DNA of 64,000 nt, taken from the NCBI RefSeq assembly GCF_900107775.1, contig NZ_FNRF01000002.1, positions 375,129-439,128 of the forward strand. The letters are read 5' to 3'. Source of the DNA: Xylanibacter ruminicola. GTDB taxonomy: Bacteria; Bacteroidota; Bacteroidia; Bacteroidales; Bacteroidaceae. The notes beneath the pieces were generated by a model. That model did no database searches and was not told the DNA's origin. It saw nothing but the letters and a program-made list of their open reading frames with translations. Shown one piece after another: positions 1-6,582 of this stretch; the first letter of the stretch is position 1, and every line of letters begins with the position of its first letter. The position numbers and the translations under genes are program-made.

Positions 1-195
1 ACACCGCACGCCGCACGCCGCAACTTTTCCATATCTCACACTCGCAGCATCTTGTCTTTAGAATATTATATATTATTATATATATTATAATATATATAAT
101 AATATATAATATTTATAATACTAATAAATCTATCACCACCATCGCACCCATCCACACCGCACAACCAAAAAGTTGCGGCGTGCGGCGTGCGGTGT
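1..195. repeat. Inverted-repeat element with 28-bp arms
   Basis: Positions 1-28 and 168-195 are perfect reverse complements (28 bp, GC-rich, built on CGCACGCCG units and ending in CAACTTTT). They enclose a 139-bp AT-rich centre with its own long palindrome. No reading frame inside looks real. The left end lies at the window edge, so the element may extend further and a target-site duplication cannot be tested. A third arm copy lies at 19271-19293. A MITE-like or other dispersed non-coding element is the simplest reading; a replication or segregation site is a less likely alternative. Confidence 0.75.
62..113. repeat. Perfect 52-bp A/T-only palindrome
   Basis: Every base pairs around the centre between 87 and 88, with no mismatch out to 62/113 and not one G or C. 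In DNA this could extrude as a cruciform; in RNA it would be a long weak stem. It lies inside the 28-bp inverted repeat but is not concentric with it (centres 87.5 and 98). Confidence 0.9.
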
Positions 196-216
196 GCTGC
201 TATCACAACTATATGC

Positions 217-231
217 ATTTTAGCGGAGTTT
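217..231. repeat. 15-bp direct repeat, copy 1 (mate 2481-2495)
   Basis: ATTTTAGCGGAGTTT is found identically at 2481-2495. Together with the 29-bp repeat at 301-329 / 2693-2721 it shows that the intergenic regions before the small-protein operon and before the helicase operon share ancestry. In this copy the segment between the two repeats is only 69 bp and lacks the small gene present in the second copy. Confidence 0.7.
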
Positions 232-300
232 ACAAGCCTAAGCCAATAAACAAATGTTAGGTTTATTCGTATAAAATATTGATGAGGAGAATATAAAAAC

Positions 301-329
301 ATTTTCAATAAGTTCCAAATATTTTGGGA
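301..329. repeat. 29-bp direct repeat, copy 1 (mate 2693-2721)
   Basis: Identical to 2693-2721. Its core is a near-palindrome (CCAAATATTTTGG) followed by a T-run on the plus strand, so it resembles a weak terminator or an operator. It starts 69 bp upstream of the plus-strand -7 box at 370; copy 2 starts 80 bp upstream of the helicase -7 box. The offset differs by 11 bp, about one helical turn. In copy 2 it also supplies a minus-strand -33 box; here the matching minus -7 box is degenerate. Confidence 0.8.
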
Positions 330-369
330 TTTTTTTTAGTAGAAGTGATTTTATATAAGAAATCTTTTG

Positions 370-377
370 TATATTTG
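370..377 (+). promoter_or_regulatory. -7 box TATATTTG of the small-protein operon
   Basis: Matches the Bacteroidetes TAnnTTTG consensus; transcription would start near 383. The -33 element is weak. Before the chosen start at 430, a 17-codon frame opens at 398 and ends at 451; it could act as a leader peptide or be chance. Confidence 0.6.
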
Positions 378-429
378 CACCCAAAAGAACTATCAAAATG
401 AAAATAGAGCAGATATACGAGGTTATAAG

Positions 430-600
430 ATGGGACAGAAGATTTTCCTAGATTTAATCTATCAGAGCATGCAGGACTCTGCACAGCAGGTGCGCCGCTC
501 ATTGGGGCGTCCATCATCGCGAGCTACGCGACAGCAAGCATTACGTCAAGTAGCCATGCTGAAGGCAGCGAAGGACAGTGCAAGCCGAGAGCAGAAGTAA
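430..600 (+). CDS. Small basic protein of unknown function (56 aa)
   Basis: I do not recognise a family. The product is polar and basic, probably helical, with a hydrophobic N-terminal stretch (IFLDLIYQSM) and an Arg/Gln/Ala-rich rest. No membrane segment, cysteine pair or catalytic motif is visible. The ATG at 430 is chosen; the frame stays open upstream to 367, but that codon would precede or overlap the transcription start. It is first in a two-gene unit with the basic protein at 614 (13-bp gap), ended by a terminator at 864-899. A nucleic-acid-binding or toxin/antitoxin role is conceivable but nothing proves it. Confidence 0.5.
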   Translation: MGQKIFLDLIYQSMQDSAQQVRRSLGRPSSRATRQQALRQVAMLKAAKDSASREQK

Positions 601-613
601 GCTCGCTTAACTT

Positions 614-841
614 ATGCCGAGACGTAGCCTGTACTCGCTCGACAGAGCAAGGAGGCCCAGCAAACTGGCAAAAACGAGTAAAAAAACACGGATAAAACAA
701 AAGTTGGGCAATCTCGTACCAAAAACTTCCAAAGCAAAAAAGGGAACTGCAAAATATAGCGATCCTTATAAACTACAGTTGATGAAAGATCATCTCGCAA
801 AAAAATATGAAGGCTATATATACGGGTTGTCCGACTGGTAA
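614..841 (+). CDS. Small lysine-rich protein of unknown function (75 aa)
   Basis: Second gene of the small operon. It is strongly basic: residues 1-50 are rich in Lys, Arg, Ser and Thr with repeated SK/TK/KK pairs, which suggests binding to nucleic acid or membrane. The C-terminal part (YSDPYKLQLMKDHLAKKYEG) looks like a short amphipathic helix. No signal peptide or named domain is recognised. Reality is supported by tight packing behind the 430 gene and a good intrinsic terminator 23 bp after the stop. Function is unassigned; placement beside a defence-type operon is only circumstantial. Confidence 0.5.
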   Translation: MPRRSLYSLDRARRPSKLAKTSKKTRIKQKLGNLVPKTSKAKKGTAKYSDPYKLQLMKDHLAKKYEGYIYGLSDW

Positions 842-863
842 ATCTATAACAATGCAACATATG

Positions 864-899
864 GGGCGGAGAATGTTATCGTTTTCTCCGTCCTTTTTT
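864..899 (+). terminator. Intrinsic terminator of the small-protein operon
   Basis: GGCGGAGAA pairs with TTCTCCGTC around an 8-10-nt loop, with one G-U pair, and is followed by a T-run. It closes the 430-841 unit and separates it from the AlbA_2 gene promoter. Confidence 0.75.
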
Positions 900-927
900 C
901 TTGTATATTGATTTTTTTAGCCTTAAT

Positions 928-960
928 ATTGTATTTTTCACAAAACATTTTGTACCTTTG
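928..960 (+). promoter_or_regulatory. Promoter of the AlbA_2 gene
   Basis: -33 ATTG at 928-931, 21-bp spacer, -7 TACCTTTG at 953-960. Transcription would begin about 966, leaving a leader of about 25 nt before the ATG at 991. This decides against the longer TTG-started reading frame from 901. Confidence 0.75.
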
Positions 961-990
961 CAAGCAAAGACTAAAAATAATGAACTGAAA

Positions 991-2424
991 ATGACAACTA
1001 TACAAGAACTGATAGCTGAATGTACGGCTTACGACTATAAAGTAGCACTCGAGGAAAGCAAACCTAAAAGCTGGCTTAAGAGTGTAAGCGCTTTTGCCAA
1101 TGGCATGGGTGGTAGTCTGTTCTATGGGGTAAATAATGAGGGCATCGTAGTAGGACTAGCCGATGTGCAGCATGTGTGCGAAGCTATCAGTTGCAAGATT
1201 CGCGACTATATGGATCCTTTGCCAGATGTAGAAATGATTCCGCATAGGATAGACGGGATGGATGTACTACAGCTGAAGGTAAAGTCCGGTAATTACACAC
1301 CATACTACTACGTGGGGGATGGTCAGCGCATTGCCTTTATACGTGTGGGTGACGAGAGCCTGCCAGCCACCTCCGAACAGATGCTACGTTTGGTTTTGAA
1401 AGGTACCAACAGGACTTACGACTCGCTGCTTACCGACTATAAAGTTGAGGACAACTCTTTTGCTTTCTTGGCAAATACTTTTAAAAAGCGAACCGGTCAG
1501 GAATGGGATAAAAAGTATCTCCTGTCTTTCGGACTTGTAACTGAAGAAGGTCAGCTTACCAATGCAGGTGCATTGTTTGCCGATTACAGTCCGATGTCGC
1601 AGTCGCGTCTGTATTGTACACGATGGGATGGCAAGGAGAAGGGCGATGCCATTAACGATGCTGAGTACACCGGCAACGTACTGCTATTGCTTAATGAGGC
1701 TATGAACTTTGTGAAATCTAACACCAAGCGTGGCTGGGAGAAACTGCCTGATGGTCGCAAAAACAAACCCGAGTATGCCGAGCGTGCCGTGTTAGAGGCA
1801 ATGGTAAACCACTTTATCCATCGAGATTATACCGTGATGGGGTCCGAGGTACATCTGGATATTTACGACGATCGTATTGTTGTAACCTCGCCTGGCGGTA
1901 TGTGCAACGGTATGCTAATTCAGAATCTGAATATTGCTGATGTGTCTTCCGAGCGCCGCAACCCCATTCTTGCCAATGTGATGGCCCAGCTCGACTACAT
2001 GGAGAAACGTGGAAGCGGATTAACCCGAATCTGCAACGAAACAAAAGCGCTGGAGGGCTACAGGGACGAATTGAAACCTGTATTCAAATCTACTCCCACT
2101 CAGTTCCAAACCATCATTTATGCCAATGCTGAGGAGGAAGTTGGCGTAAATGATGTCACCAAAGATGTCGGAAAAGATGTCGTAAAAGAACTATCTGAGC
2201 GTCAGATAGTTATACTGAAAATGTTGTCTCTTAATTCCAGGATTTCAGCAAAGGCCATGTCGGAAAAGATGTCGGAAAAGAATCTTAATGTAGAAAGAAC
2301 TATCGAAAGAGATTTGGCAAAGCTGAAAAAGTTGGGCATCCTAACTCGAAAAGGAGGTCGCAAGGATGGCGAATGGGTACTAACAGATTTAGGTAAATCG
2401 GTATTTGATAAGCTTACAAAATAA
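991..2424 (+). CDS. AlbA_2 (schlafen-type) domain regulator-like protein
   Basis: Protein of 477 aa of the divergent AAA-4/AlbA_2 family, often annotated as transcriptional regulator or ATP-binding protein. The AlbA_2 fold is at about residues 10-130 (motif SVSAFANGMGGSLFYGV followed by an acidic substrate-binding region). A degenerate ATPase_c_4-like domain lies at about 230-370 (NHFIHRDY, EVHLDIYDDRIVVTSPG, EKRGSGLTRI). A winged-helix domain is at about 405-475. Family members are found in stress, defence and mobile loci, and related schlafen-type domains can be nucleases; here the activity is unknown. It stands alone between its own promoter and terminator, upstream of the helicase operon, so it could regulate that operon. 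A short VTKDVGKDVVKE linker with repeated KDV precedes the winged helix. Confidence 0.8.
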   Translation: MTTIQELIAECTAYDYKVALEESKPKSWLKSVSAFANGMGGSLFYGVNNEGIVVGLADVQHVCEAISCKIRDYMDPLPDVEMIPHRIDGMDVLQLKVKSGNYTPYYYVGDGQRIAFIRVGDESLPATSEQMLRLVLKGTNRTYDSLLTDYKVEDNSFAFLANTFKKRTGQEWDKKYLLSFGLVTEEGQLTNAGALFADYSPMSQSRLYCTRWDGKEKGDAINDAEYTGNVLLLLNEAMNFVKSNTKRGWEKLPDGRKNKPEYAERAVLEAMVNHFIHRDYTVMGSEVHLDIYDDRIVVTSPGGMCNGMLIQNLNIADVSSERRNPILANVMAQLDYMEKRGSGLTRICNETKALEGYRDELKPVFKSTPTQFQTIIYANAEEEVGVNDVTKDVGKDVVKELSERQIVILKMLSLNSRISAKAMSEKMSEKNLNVERTIERDLAKLKKLGILTRKGGRKDGEWVLTDLGKSVFDKLTK

Positions 2425-2447
2425 GACACCATGAAGGTGTCTTTTTT
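2425..2447 (+). terminator. Intrinsic terminator of the AlbA_2 gene
   Basis: GACACC and GGTGTC form a 6-bp stem around ATGAA, followed by six T. It begins at the first base after the stop codon. Confidence 0.85.
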
Positions 2448-2480
2448 GTAGCAAATTGCATTTTTTATCCCCATTCTTGT

Positions 2481-2495
2481 ATTTTAGCGGAGTTT
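2481..2495. repeat. 15-bp direct repeat, copy 2 (mate 217-231)
   Basis: Same ATTTTAGCGGAGTTT as at 217. Here it sits just past the 3' end of the 45-aa minus-strand gene. Confidence 0.7.
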
Positions 2496-2512
2496 TATTA
2501 TTCATACAACAA

Positions 2513-2650
2513 TCATAGGGACTCGGCAGTACCTTTTAACCCCATCTTTTCCCATTCATCAGCCATACGTCGTTCAGCGTTCCGCCTGATTTCAAGCGAA
2601 CGCTTAATGCGTGCTAATGCCTCTTCGTACGATATCTTCTTAATTTCCAT
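2513..2650 (-). CDS. Small charged protein of unknown function (45 aa)
   Basis: A frame of 46 codons starts at 2650 and ends with TGA at 2513. The product is almost all charged helix (core YEEALARIKRSLEIRR, then ERRMADEWEKMG), with no membrane segment. Support for a real gene: a full-consensus minus-strand promoter (2679-2711) gives a leader of about 20 nt, and composition is protein-like. The sequence resembles tiny helical Bacteroidales proteins that I cannot name. It is divergent from the helicase operon. The homologous intergenic region at 217-329 lacks it. An antitoxin-like or regulatory role would be speculation. Confidence 0.55.
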   Translation of the reverse strand: MEIKKISYEEALARIKRSLEIRRNAERRMADEWEKMGLKGTAESL

Positions 2651-2678
2651 TATCAATCGAATTATTCCTTTCACTCTG

Positions 2679-2711
2679 CAAAGCTAGTGAACATTTTCAA
2701 TAAGTTCCAAA
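2679..2711 (-). promoter_or_regulatory. Minus-strand promoter of the 45-aa gene
   Basis: On the minus strand: -33 TTTG (plus CAAA 2708-2711), 21-bp spacer, -7 TAGCTTTG (plus 2679-2686). The -33 box lies inside the 29-bp repeat. Confidence 0.7.
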
Positions 2712-2721
2712 TATTTTGGGA
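2693..2721. repeat. 29-bp direct repeat, copy 2 (mate 301-329)
   Basis: Identical to 301-329, with the CCAAATATTTTGG dyad followed by CTTTTTT. It lies between the divergent 45-aa gene and helicase operon, so a regulator binding the dyad could act on both. Confidence 0.8.
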
Positions 2722-2772
2722 CTTTTTTAAAAGAAAATACGAATTAATGGTGGGTTTTTACATAAACTTTTG

Positions 2773-2780
2773 TATCTTTG
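2773..2780 (+). promoter_or_regulatory. -7 box TATCTTTG of the helicase-methyltransferase-ATPase operon
   Basis: A consensus -7 box; the -33 region (about 2748-2755) has only T-rich sequence. Transcription from here would give a leader of about 350 nt before the start codon at 3139, unusually long for this genome, where leaders are mostly under 100 nt. Confidence 0.65.
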
Positions 2781-2939
2781 TAGCCAAATTAAGGCATTGC
2801 GAGGTTGGCAACAAAGCGTATTTTACGTAAACAGCTGATTTTCAAAACTTCAACGGGAGTGCGAATTGCTTTGCCAAAATAACATCGTGGATCGAAAAAG
2901 ATATTGTATCTGATTCGGAAGTGATTCTCTAGTTCGAAA

Positions 2940-3053
2940 GTCCCTACCAATGACAATCGACAATGCAAGATGAATCGCAAACGGAAAAGGTACGCCTGTA
3001 TAGGCGTATCCGTTTGTACGTATTTCATCTTGCAAGGTAACTGTGGTAGGGAC
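2940..3053 (+). ncRNA. Nested hairpin in the operon leader (possible RNA switch)
   Basis: Outer stem 2940-2949 with 3044-3053 (10 bp, perfect), then the three inner stems of 11, 7 and 6 bp closing on the loop TGTATA (2997-3002). All stems are perfect matches, far beyond chance for 114 nt. I do not recognise a known riboswitch class. Because it sits on the operon transcript I treat it as a cis element, not a separate RNA gene. Confidence 0.6.
2950..2973 (+). CDS. Possible 7-aa upstream peptide MTIDNAR
   Basis: Starts directly after start-region copy 1 and stops inside the left strand of the 11-bp stem. Its context (CTACCAATGAC) closely copies that of the true helicase start (CTACCACAATGAC). 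Translation here would disturb the hairpin. Evidence is positional only. Confidence 0.25.
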   Translation: MTIDNAR

Positions 3054-3069
3054 GCCTGAACTGAGGAAT

Positions 3070-3108
3070 ATGAACGACGGGTGCGCTTTCTTTATAGTCT
3101 GCGAATAA
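3070..3108 (+). CDS. Possible 12-aa upstream peptide MNDGCAFFIVCE
   Basis: Lies between the anti-start arm and start-region copy 2. It has GAGGA three to four nt before the ATG, a rare Shine-Dalgarno-like match for this genome. A ribosome on this frame would sit inside the loop formed by the 12-bp pairing, so it could tune that structure. It may also be chance. Confidence 0.25.
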   Translation: MNDGCAFFIVCE

Positions 3109-3138
3109 CAATTTAATGAATGATTAGTCCCTACCACA

Positions 3139-6100
3139 ATGACCGATCAAACGCTAAAAATAGAGGTTGGCAGTATTGTTGCCGGCCTTATACCCAATGA
3201 ATCTGTGGAAATAACCAAGATTCAGAAACTGGGCTCGAAGTATTCACTTTCGTATACGGGAGTGAATAGCCGCCGTGCTGGATCAAAAATAATAACCATC
3301 GAGCAAATTGATTCTTTGGAATTACTTACTGCTGATGGTGAGTTTAATTTCAAAGGTAATCCCGAGCAATTTGTACTTTTTGCCGAGGCTGAGCGAATAA
3401 AGTCGGCTTATCAGTTTGATCCTCTTTTCGCTATAAACTGTAGTGTTGTCGACCCATTGCCACACCAGGTGGAAGCAGTATATAAATTCTTGCTTCCACA
3501 GCCTAAGATTAGATTCTTGCTGGCTGATGATACAGGTGCTGGAAAAACCATCATGACTGGACTGCTACTCAAGGAGTTGTTATTACGTCATTATGTTGAA
3601 CGTGTCCTGATTATTACTCCTGGCGGACTTACCAAGCAATGGCAGGAGGATGAAATGGGCGTCAAGTTTAATATTCCATTTAAACTTGTCAATCGTAGTG
3701 TATTCTCATCAGAACCTACAGTCTTTCAAAATAGCAATAGGGTAGTTGCTAGTATAGATTTTGTTTGCCGCGAAGACATAATGAATGTTTTGTCGAAGAC
3801 CAGCTGGGATATGGTTATTTTCGATGAGGCGCATAAATTGTCGGCATACGAATATGGTGAGAAGATCTATAAGTCAAAACGATATGAGGTTGCGCATATG
3901 CTGTCGCACCAGTGCGAACATTTGCTGTTGCTTACAGCTACACCTCATCGTGGTCGTAAAGATACTTTTAAACGTCTGCTCCAGCTGCTTGATGAAGACA
4001 TTTTTGCCACAGCTGATCTTGTAACTGAACGTGTACGTGAGCTAAGCGAGACTGGTGCTAATAAGTTTTTTATCCGTAGATTAAAAGAGGATATGAAGGA
4101 CTGGGATGGTAATCCGTTGTATAAGAAACGTCACACCAAGACTACCAGTTACAATCTTACCCCAGACGAGAAACGACTGTATGATGCAGTAACCCAGTAT
4201 CTTACAAAGCGAAAGGAAGAGGCTGCACAGTCTAAGAATATCCATGTATCTTTGGCACTTCAGGTTATGCAGCGCAGACTGGTTAGTAGTATTTTTGCCA
4301 TCCGCAATACGCTACATAAACGTTGGACTGCTCTGCAGGGATTAACAGATGAACTGGAGAAGAACCCATCGCTTTGGAAACAGCGTATCAAGCTTGAGGA
4401 CTTCGACGATATTAATATTGACGAGCTCGATGATCTGGAGGATGATGAGCGCGATGCACTCGATAATATCCTATCAGACCCAAAGAAGCTAAAGCTTTTC
4501 ACTACATCAAAGAGTCCTAGCGAGATTAAGGCCGAGACCCAAGAGGTTAAGGAACTATACTTGCTGGCTGACTCACTATATAATCAGCAACAGGAAGAGC
4601 AGAAGTATAAGGAACTTAAGCATTTGCTTACCTCGCAGGGGGTTATAGATGGTGAAAAGTTGGTTATCTTTACCGAGCATAAAGACACGTTGTTGTACCT
4701 GCAGGAGCGCTTACAAAATAATGGTTACACAGTAGCTACCATACATGGAGGCATGTCGGTAGACGAGCGCCGCCAGTCTCAATGTCAGTTTATGACGCCT
4801 GATACTCAGATACTTATCTGTACCGATGCTGCTGGCGAAGGTATCAATCTGCAATTCTGTAGATTGCTGATAAACTGGGATATACCCTGGAACCCCAATC
4901 GTTTGGAACAGCGTATGGGACGTATACATCGTTATGGACAGAAAAGCGATGTAATGGTTTTTAATATGGTTGCTGATAATACACGTGAGGGTCAAGTCTT
5001 GAAGAAATTGCTTACTAAGTTGGATATTATTCGCGAACAGCTTGGCGATGATCGTGTTTATGATGTAATACAAGATGTGCTAAAGGGTGTTGCGCTTGAT
5101 AGTATTATTGACTCTGTTCTTAATGGTCGCGAGAGTGATCTTGATGCCTTTATCGATAAGTCAACATCTGAATTAAGCGGAATGTTCAAAAAAAGCATCG
5201 AAGAACAAGGCAAAGCTATGGCGCATACTGTTGTTGATTACAAGGAAGCACGTCTGCTAAAAGAGGACAGCGACGAGCGTCGCCTACAGCCCATTTATAT
5301 CAGGCTGTTTTTTGAGAAAGCATTCAGGTACCTTGGTGGCCAATACCGCGAACTCTCAGATGGAATATATCAGATAGATGTAATACCTGAGTTGATTTCT
5401 AAGCGATTGCGCGACAAGTATAATATCTATGCTGAAAATCTCACCCAGCTGTATTTCTTCTTCGATAAGCAGTTGTTCTTGGAGTATCAGGCTTCAACTG
5501 CTCAATATGGAAGAGCTCATTACATTAATCCGGGTAATGCACTTTTTGATAGTCTGGTTGATGTAGTCTGCGACCAGTTCCGCGACGAGATGCTTAAGGG
5601 TACAGTGCTTGTATCTCCAGAAGATAAGCATCCTTATTTCGCTTTCTTTGTAAAGAATCAAATTAAGGACAACAAAATAATTCAGGATGGAGAACAGAAT
5701 GTAGTAAACGAGTTGCTGTCGCTGGTATGTCAGCAGGATGGTGAATTCCGTCAGACTTCGCCAGCCAAGTTGCTCGATCTATGTCCGCCTGCTGCATTTG
5801 CTAAAGAGATTACTCCACCAGATGTTGTTAATGAAGATGATGTAGTTAGTTGGACTTTTGAAAATATTACCGAACCGATGCTTGTTCAAACACAGCAATT
5901 GGTAGAGGAGGATACAGCCCGTCGTAGGGAATACCTACAGTCGGCCTTCCAGCAGATTATCTTTGATATGCAGGGTGAAATCAATGAACTTCAAGCAAAA
6001 GTGTTTATTGGCGATGACGAAAAAGCCCAGCAGAAGTTGGAAGCAAAAGAGGCTCGCTTAAAAGAACTTAAGGAGCGTAAAGTTGAACGACTAAAAGAAT

Positions 6101-6582
6101 TGGATGAGGGTATGGACCTTTCGCCAACAGCACCCGAAGTGTTAGGTTGTGCCTACGTTGTACCTCTTAATCAAATGGAATATCAACATAGTTTTGGTAT
6201 GAGCCGCGATGATGAGGTAGAGGCTATCGGCATGCAGGTGGCTATGGAATACGAACAGGCCAACGGTCGCACTCCAGAGGATGTTTCAAAAGATAATGTA
6301 GGTTACGACATTAAGAGTATTGATACTTTGGGCCAGAAACGATACATAGAGGTAAAAGGCCGTGCTGGTACTGATGGCGTCATGCTGTCGGAAAACGAAA
6401 TGAATCGTTTGGCTCAGCTTGGAAACAGAGCCTGGCTTTATATTGTAACTGATTGTAAGTCAGATCCTAAATTGAATATAATAAACAACCCTGCCAATAG
6501 GTTGAACTTTGAACAGAAAACCAAAGGTGTTCAGTTCTATCTCCCATTAGAGGAATGGCAGAATAATATAAACGAATTATGA
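3139..6582 (+). CDS. SNF2-type helicase with C-terminal DUF3883
   Basis: A superfamily 2 DNA translocase of 1147 aa. Walker A DDTGAGKT is near residue 130, DEAH (IFDEAHKLS) near 228, motif III TATPHRG near 265, and the C-terminal helicase half ends in RMGRIHRYGQ near 591. A long helical region with Lys/Glu-rich coiled coil follows (about 930-990). The end (about 1040-1135) is a DUF3883 domain with VGYDIKS and RYIEVKGRAG, resembling a restriction-endonuclease-like fold (D...ExK). This is the layout of the DISARM DrmD-type and Hma-type helicases. The gene heads a tight operon: its last four bases overlap the methyltransferase start (ATGA). The likely role is scanning or translocating on invading DNA. 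Whether DUF3883 cuts DNA is unknown. Confidence 0.85.
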   Translation: MTDQTLKIEVGSIVAGLIPNESVEITKIQKLGSKYSLSYTGVNSRRAGSKIITIEQIDSLELLTADGEFNFKGNPEQFVLFAEAERIKSAYQFDPLFAINCSVVDPLPHQVEAVYKFLLPQPKIRFLLADDTGAGKTIMTGLLLKELLLRHYVERVLIITPGGLTKQWQEDEMGVKFNIPFKLVNRSVFSSEPTVFQNSNRVVASIDFVCREDIMNVLSKTSWDMVIFDEAHKLSAYEYGEKIYKSKRYEVAHMLSHQCEHLLLLTATPHRGRKDTFKRLLQLLDEDIFATADLVTERVRELSETGANKFFIRRLKEDMKDWDGNPLYKKRHTKTTSYNLTPDEKRLYDAVTQYLTKRKEEAAQSKNIHVSLALQVMQRRLVSSIFAIRNTLHKRWTALQGLTDELEKNPSLWKQRIKLEDFDDINIDELDDLEDDERDALDNILSDPKKLKLFTTSKSPSEIKAETQEVKELYLLADSLYNQQQEEQKYKELKHLLTSQGVIDGEKLVIFTEHKDTLLYLQERLQNNGYTVATIHGGMSVDERRQSQCQFMTPDTQILICTDAAGEGINLQFCRLLINWDIPWNPNRLEQRMGRIHRYGQKSDVMVFNMVADNTREGQVLKKLLTKLDIIREQLGDDRVYDVIQDVLKGVALDSIIDSVLNGRESDLDAFIDKSTSELSGMFKKSIEEQGKAMAHTVVDYKEARLLKEDSDERRLQPIYIRLFFEKAFRYLGGQYRELSDGIYQIDVIPELISKRLRDKYNIYAENLTQLYFFFDKQLFLEYQASTAQYGRAHYINPGNALFDSLVDVVCDQFRDEMLKGTVLVSPEDKHPYFAFFVKNQIKDNKIIQDGEQNVVNELLSLVCQQDGEFRQTSPAKLLDLCPPAAFAKEITPPDVVNEDDVVSWTFENITEPMLVQTQQLVEEDTARRREYLQSAFQQIIFDMQGEINELQAKVFIGDDEKAQQKLEAKEARLKELKERKVERLKELDEGMDLSPTAPEVLGCAYVVPLNQMEYQHSFGMSRDDEVEAIGMQVAMEYEQANGRTPEDVSKDNVGYDIKSIDTLGQKRYIEVKGRAGTDGVMLSENEMNRLAQLGNRAWLYIVTDCKSDPKLNIINNPANRLNFEQKTKGVQFYLPLEEWQNNINEL

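Larger units (their letters stand above)
2788..3138 (+). promoter_or_regulatory. Long structured 5' leader of the helicase operon
   Basis: Contains, in order: a possible stem around TTGGCAA (2804-2810) with TTGCCAA (2872-2878); start-region copy 1 GTCCCTACCA (2940-2949) directly before an ATG at 2950; a nested hairpin 2964-3034 with perfect stems TGCAAGATGAA/TTCATCTTGCA (11 bp), AAACGGA/TCCGTTT (7 bp) and TACGCC/GGCGTA (6 bp); the complementary arm TGTGGTAGGGAC (3042-3053); a 12-codon frame at 3070; and start-region copy 2 GTCCCTACCACA (3127-3138) abutting the true ATG. The arm at 3042-3053 can pair with copy 1 over 10 bp or with copy 2 over 12 bp. Pairing with copy 2 would hide the start codon region, so a two-state control of translation is possible. 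A DNA inversion switch or an insertion with a target duplication are alternatives. Confidence 0.6.

Noticed and set aside
66..517. Minus-strand frames of 70-80 codons near the window start
   Set aside because: They overlap the palindrome and repeats, have low-complexity Tyr/Ile/Asn runs or no promoter, and oppose the small-protein operon.
901..990. Longer TTG start for the AlbA_2 protein
   Set aside because: It would begin upstream of the promoter boxes at 928-960; the ATG at 991 fits the predicted transcript.
2940..3138. Phase-variable invertible promoter as the main reading of the leader repeats
   Set aside because: No TAnnTTTG box with a proper -33 lies between the inverted copies in either orientation (best is TACCTTTT at 2985-2992, minus strand), and no recombinase gene is near. 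Kept only as an alternative.
4711..5073. 120-codon minus-strand frame inside the helicase
   Set aside because: Antisense shadow of a clearly conserved gene with no promoter of its own; the same applies to many antisense frames across the core genes.
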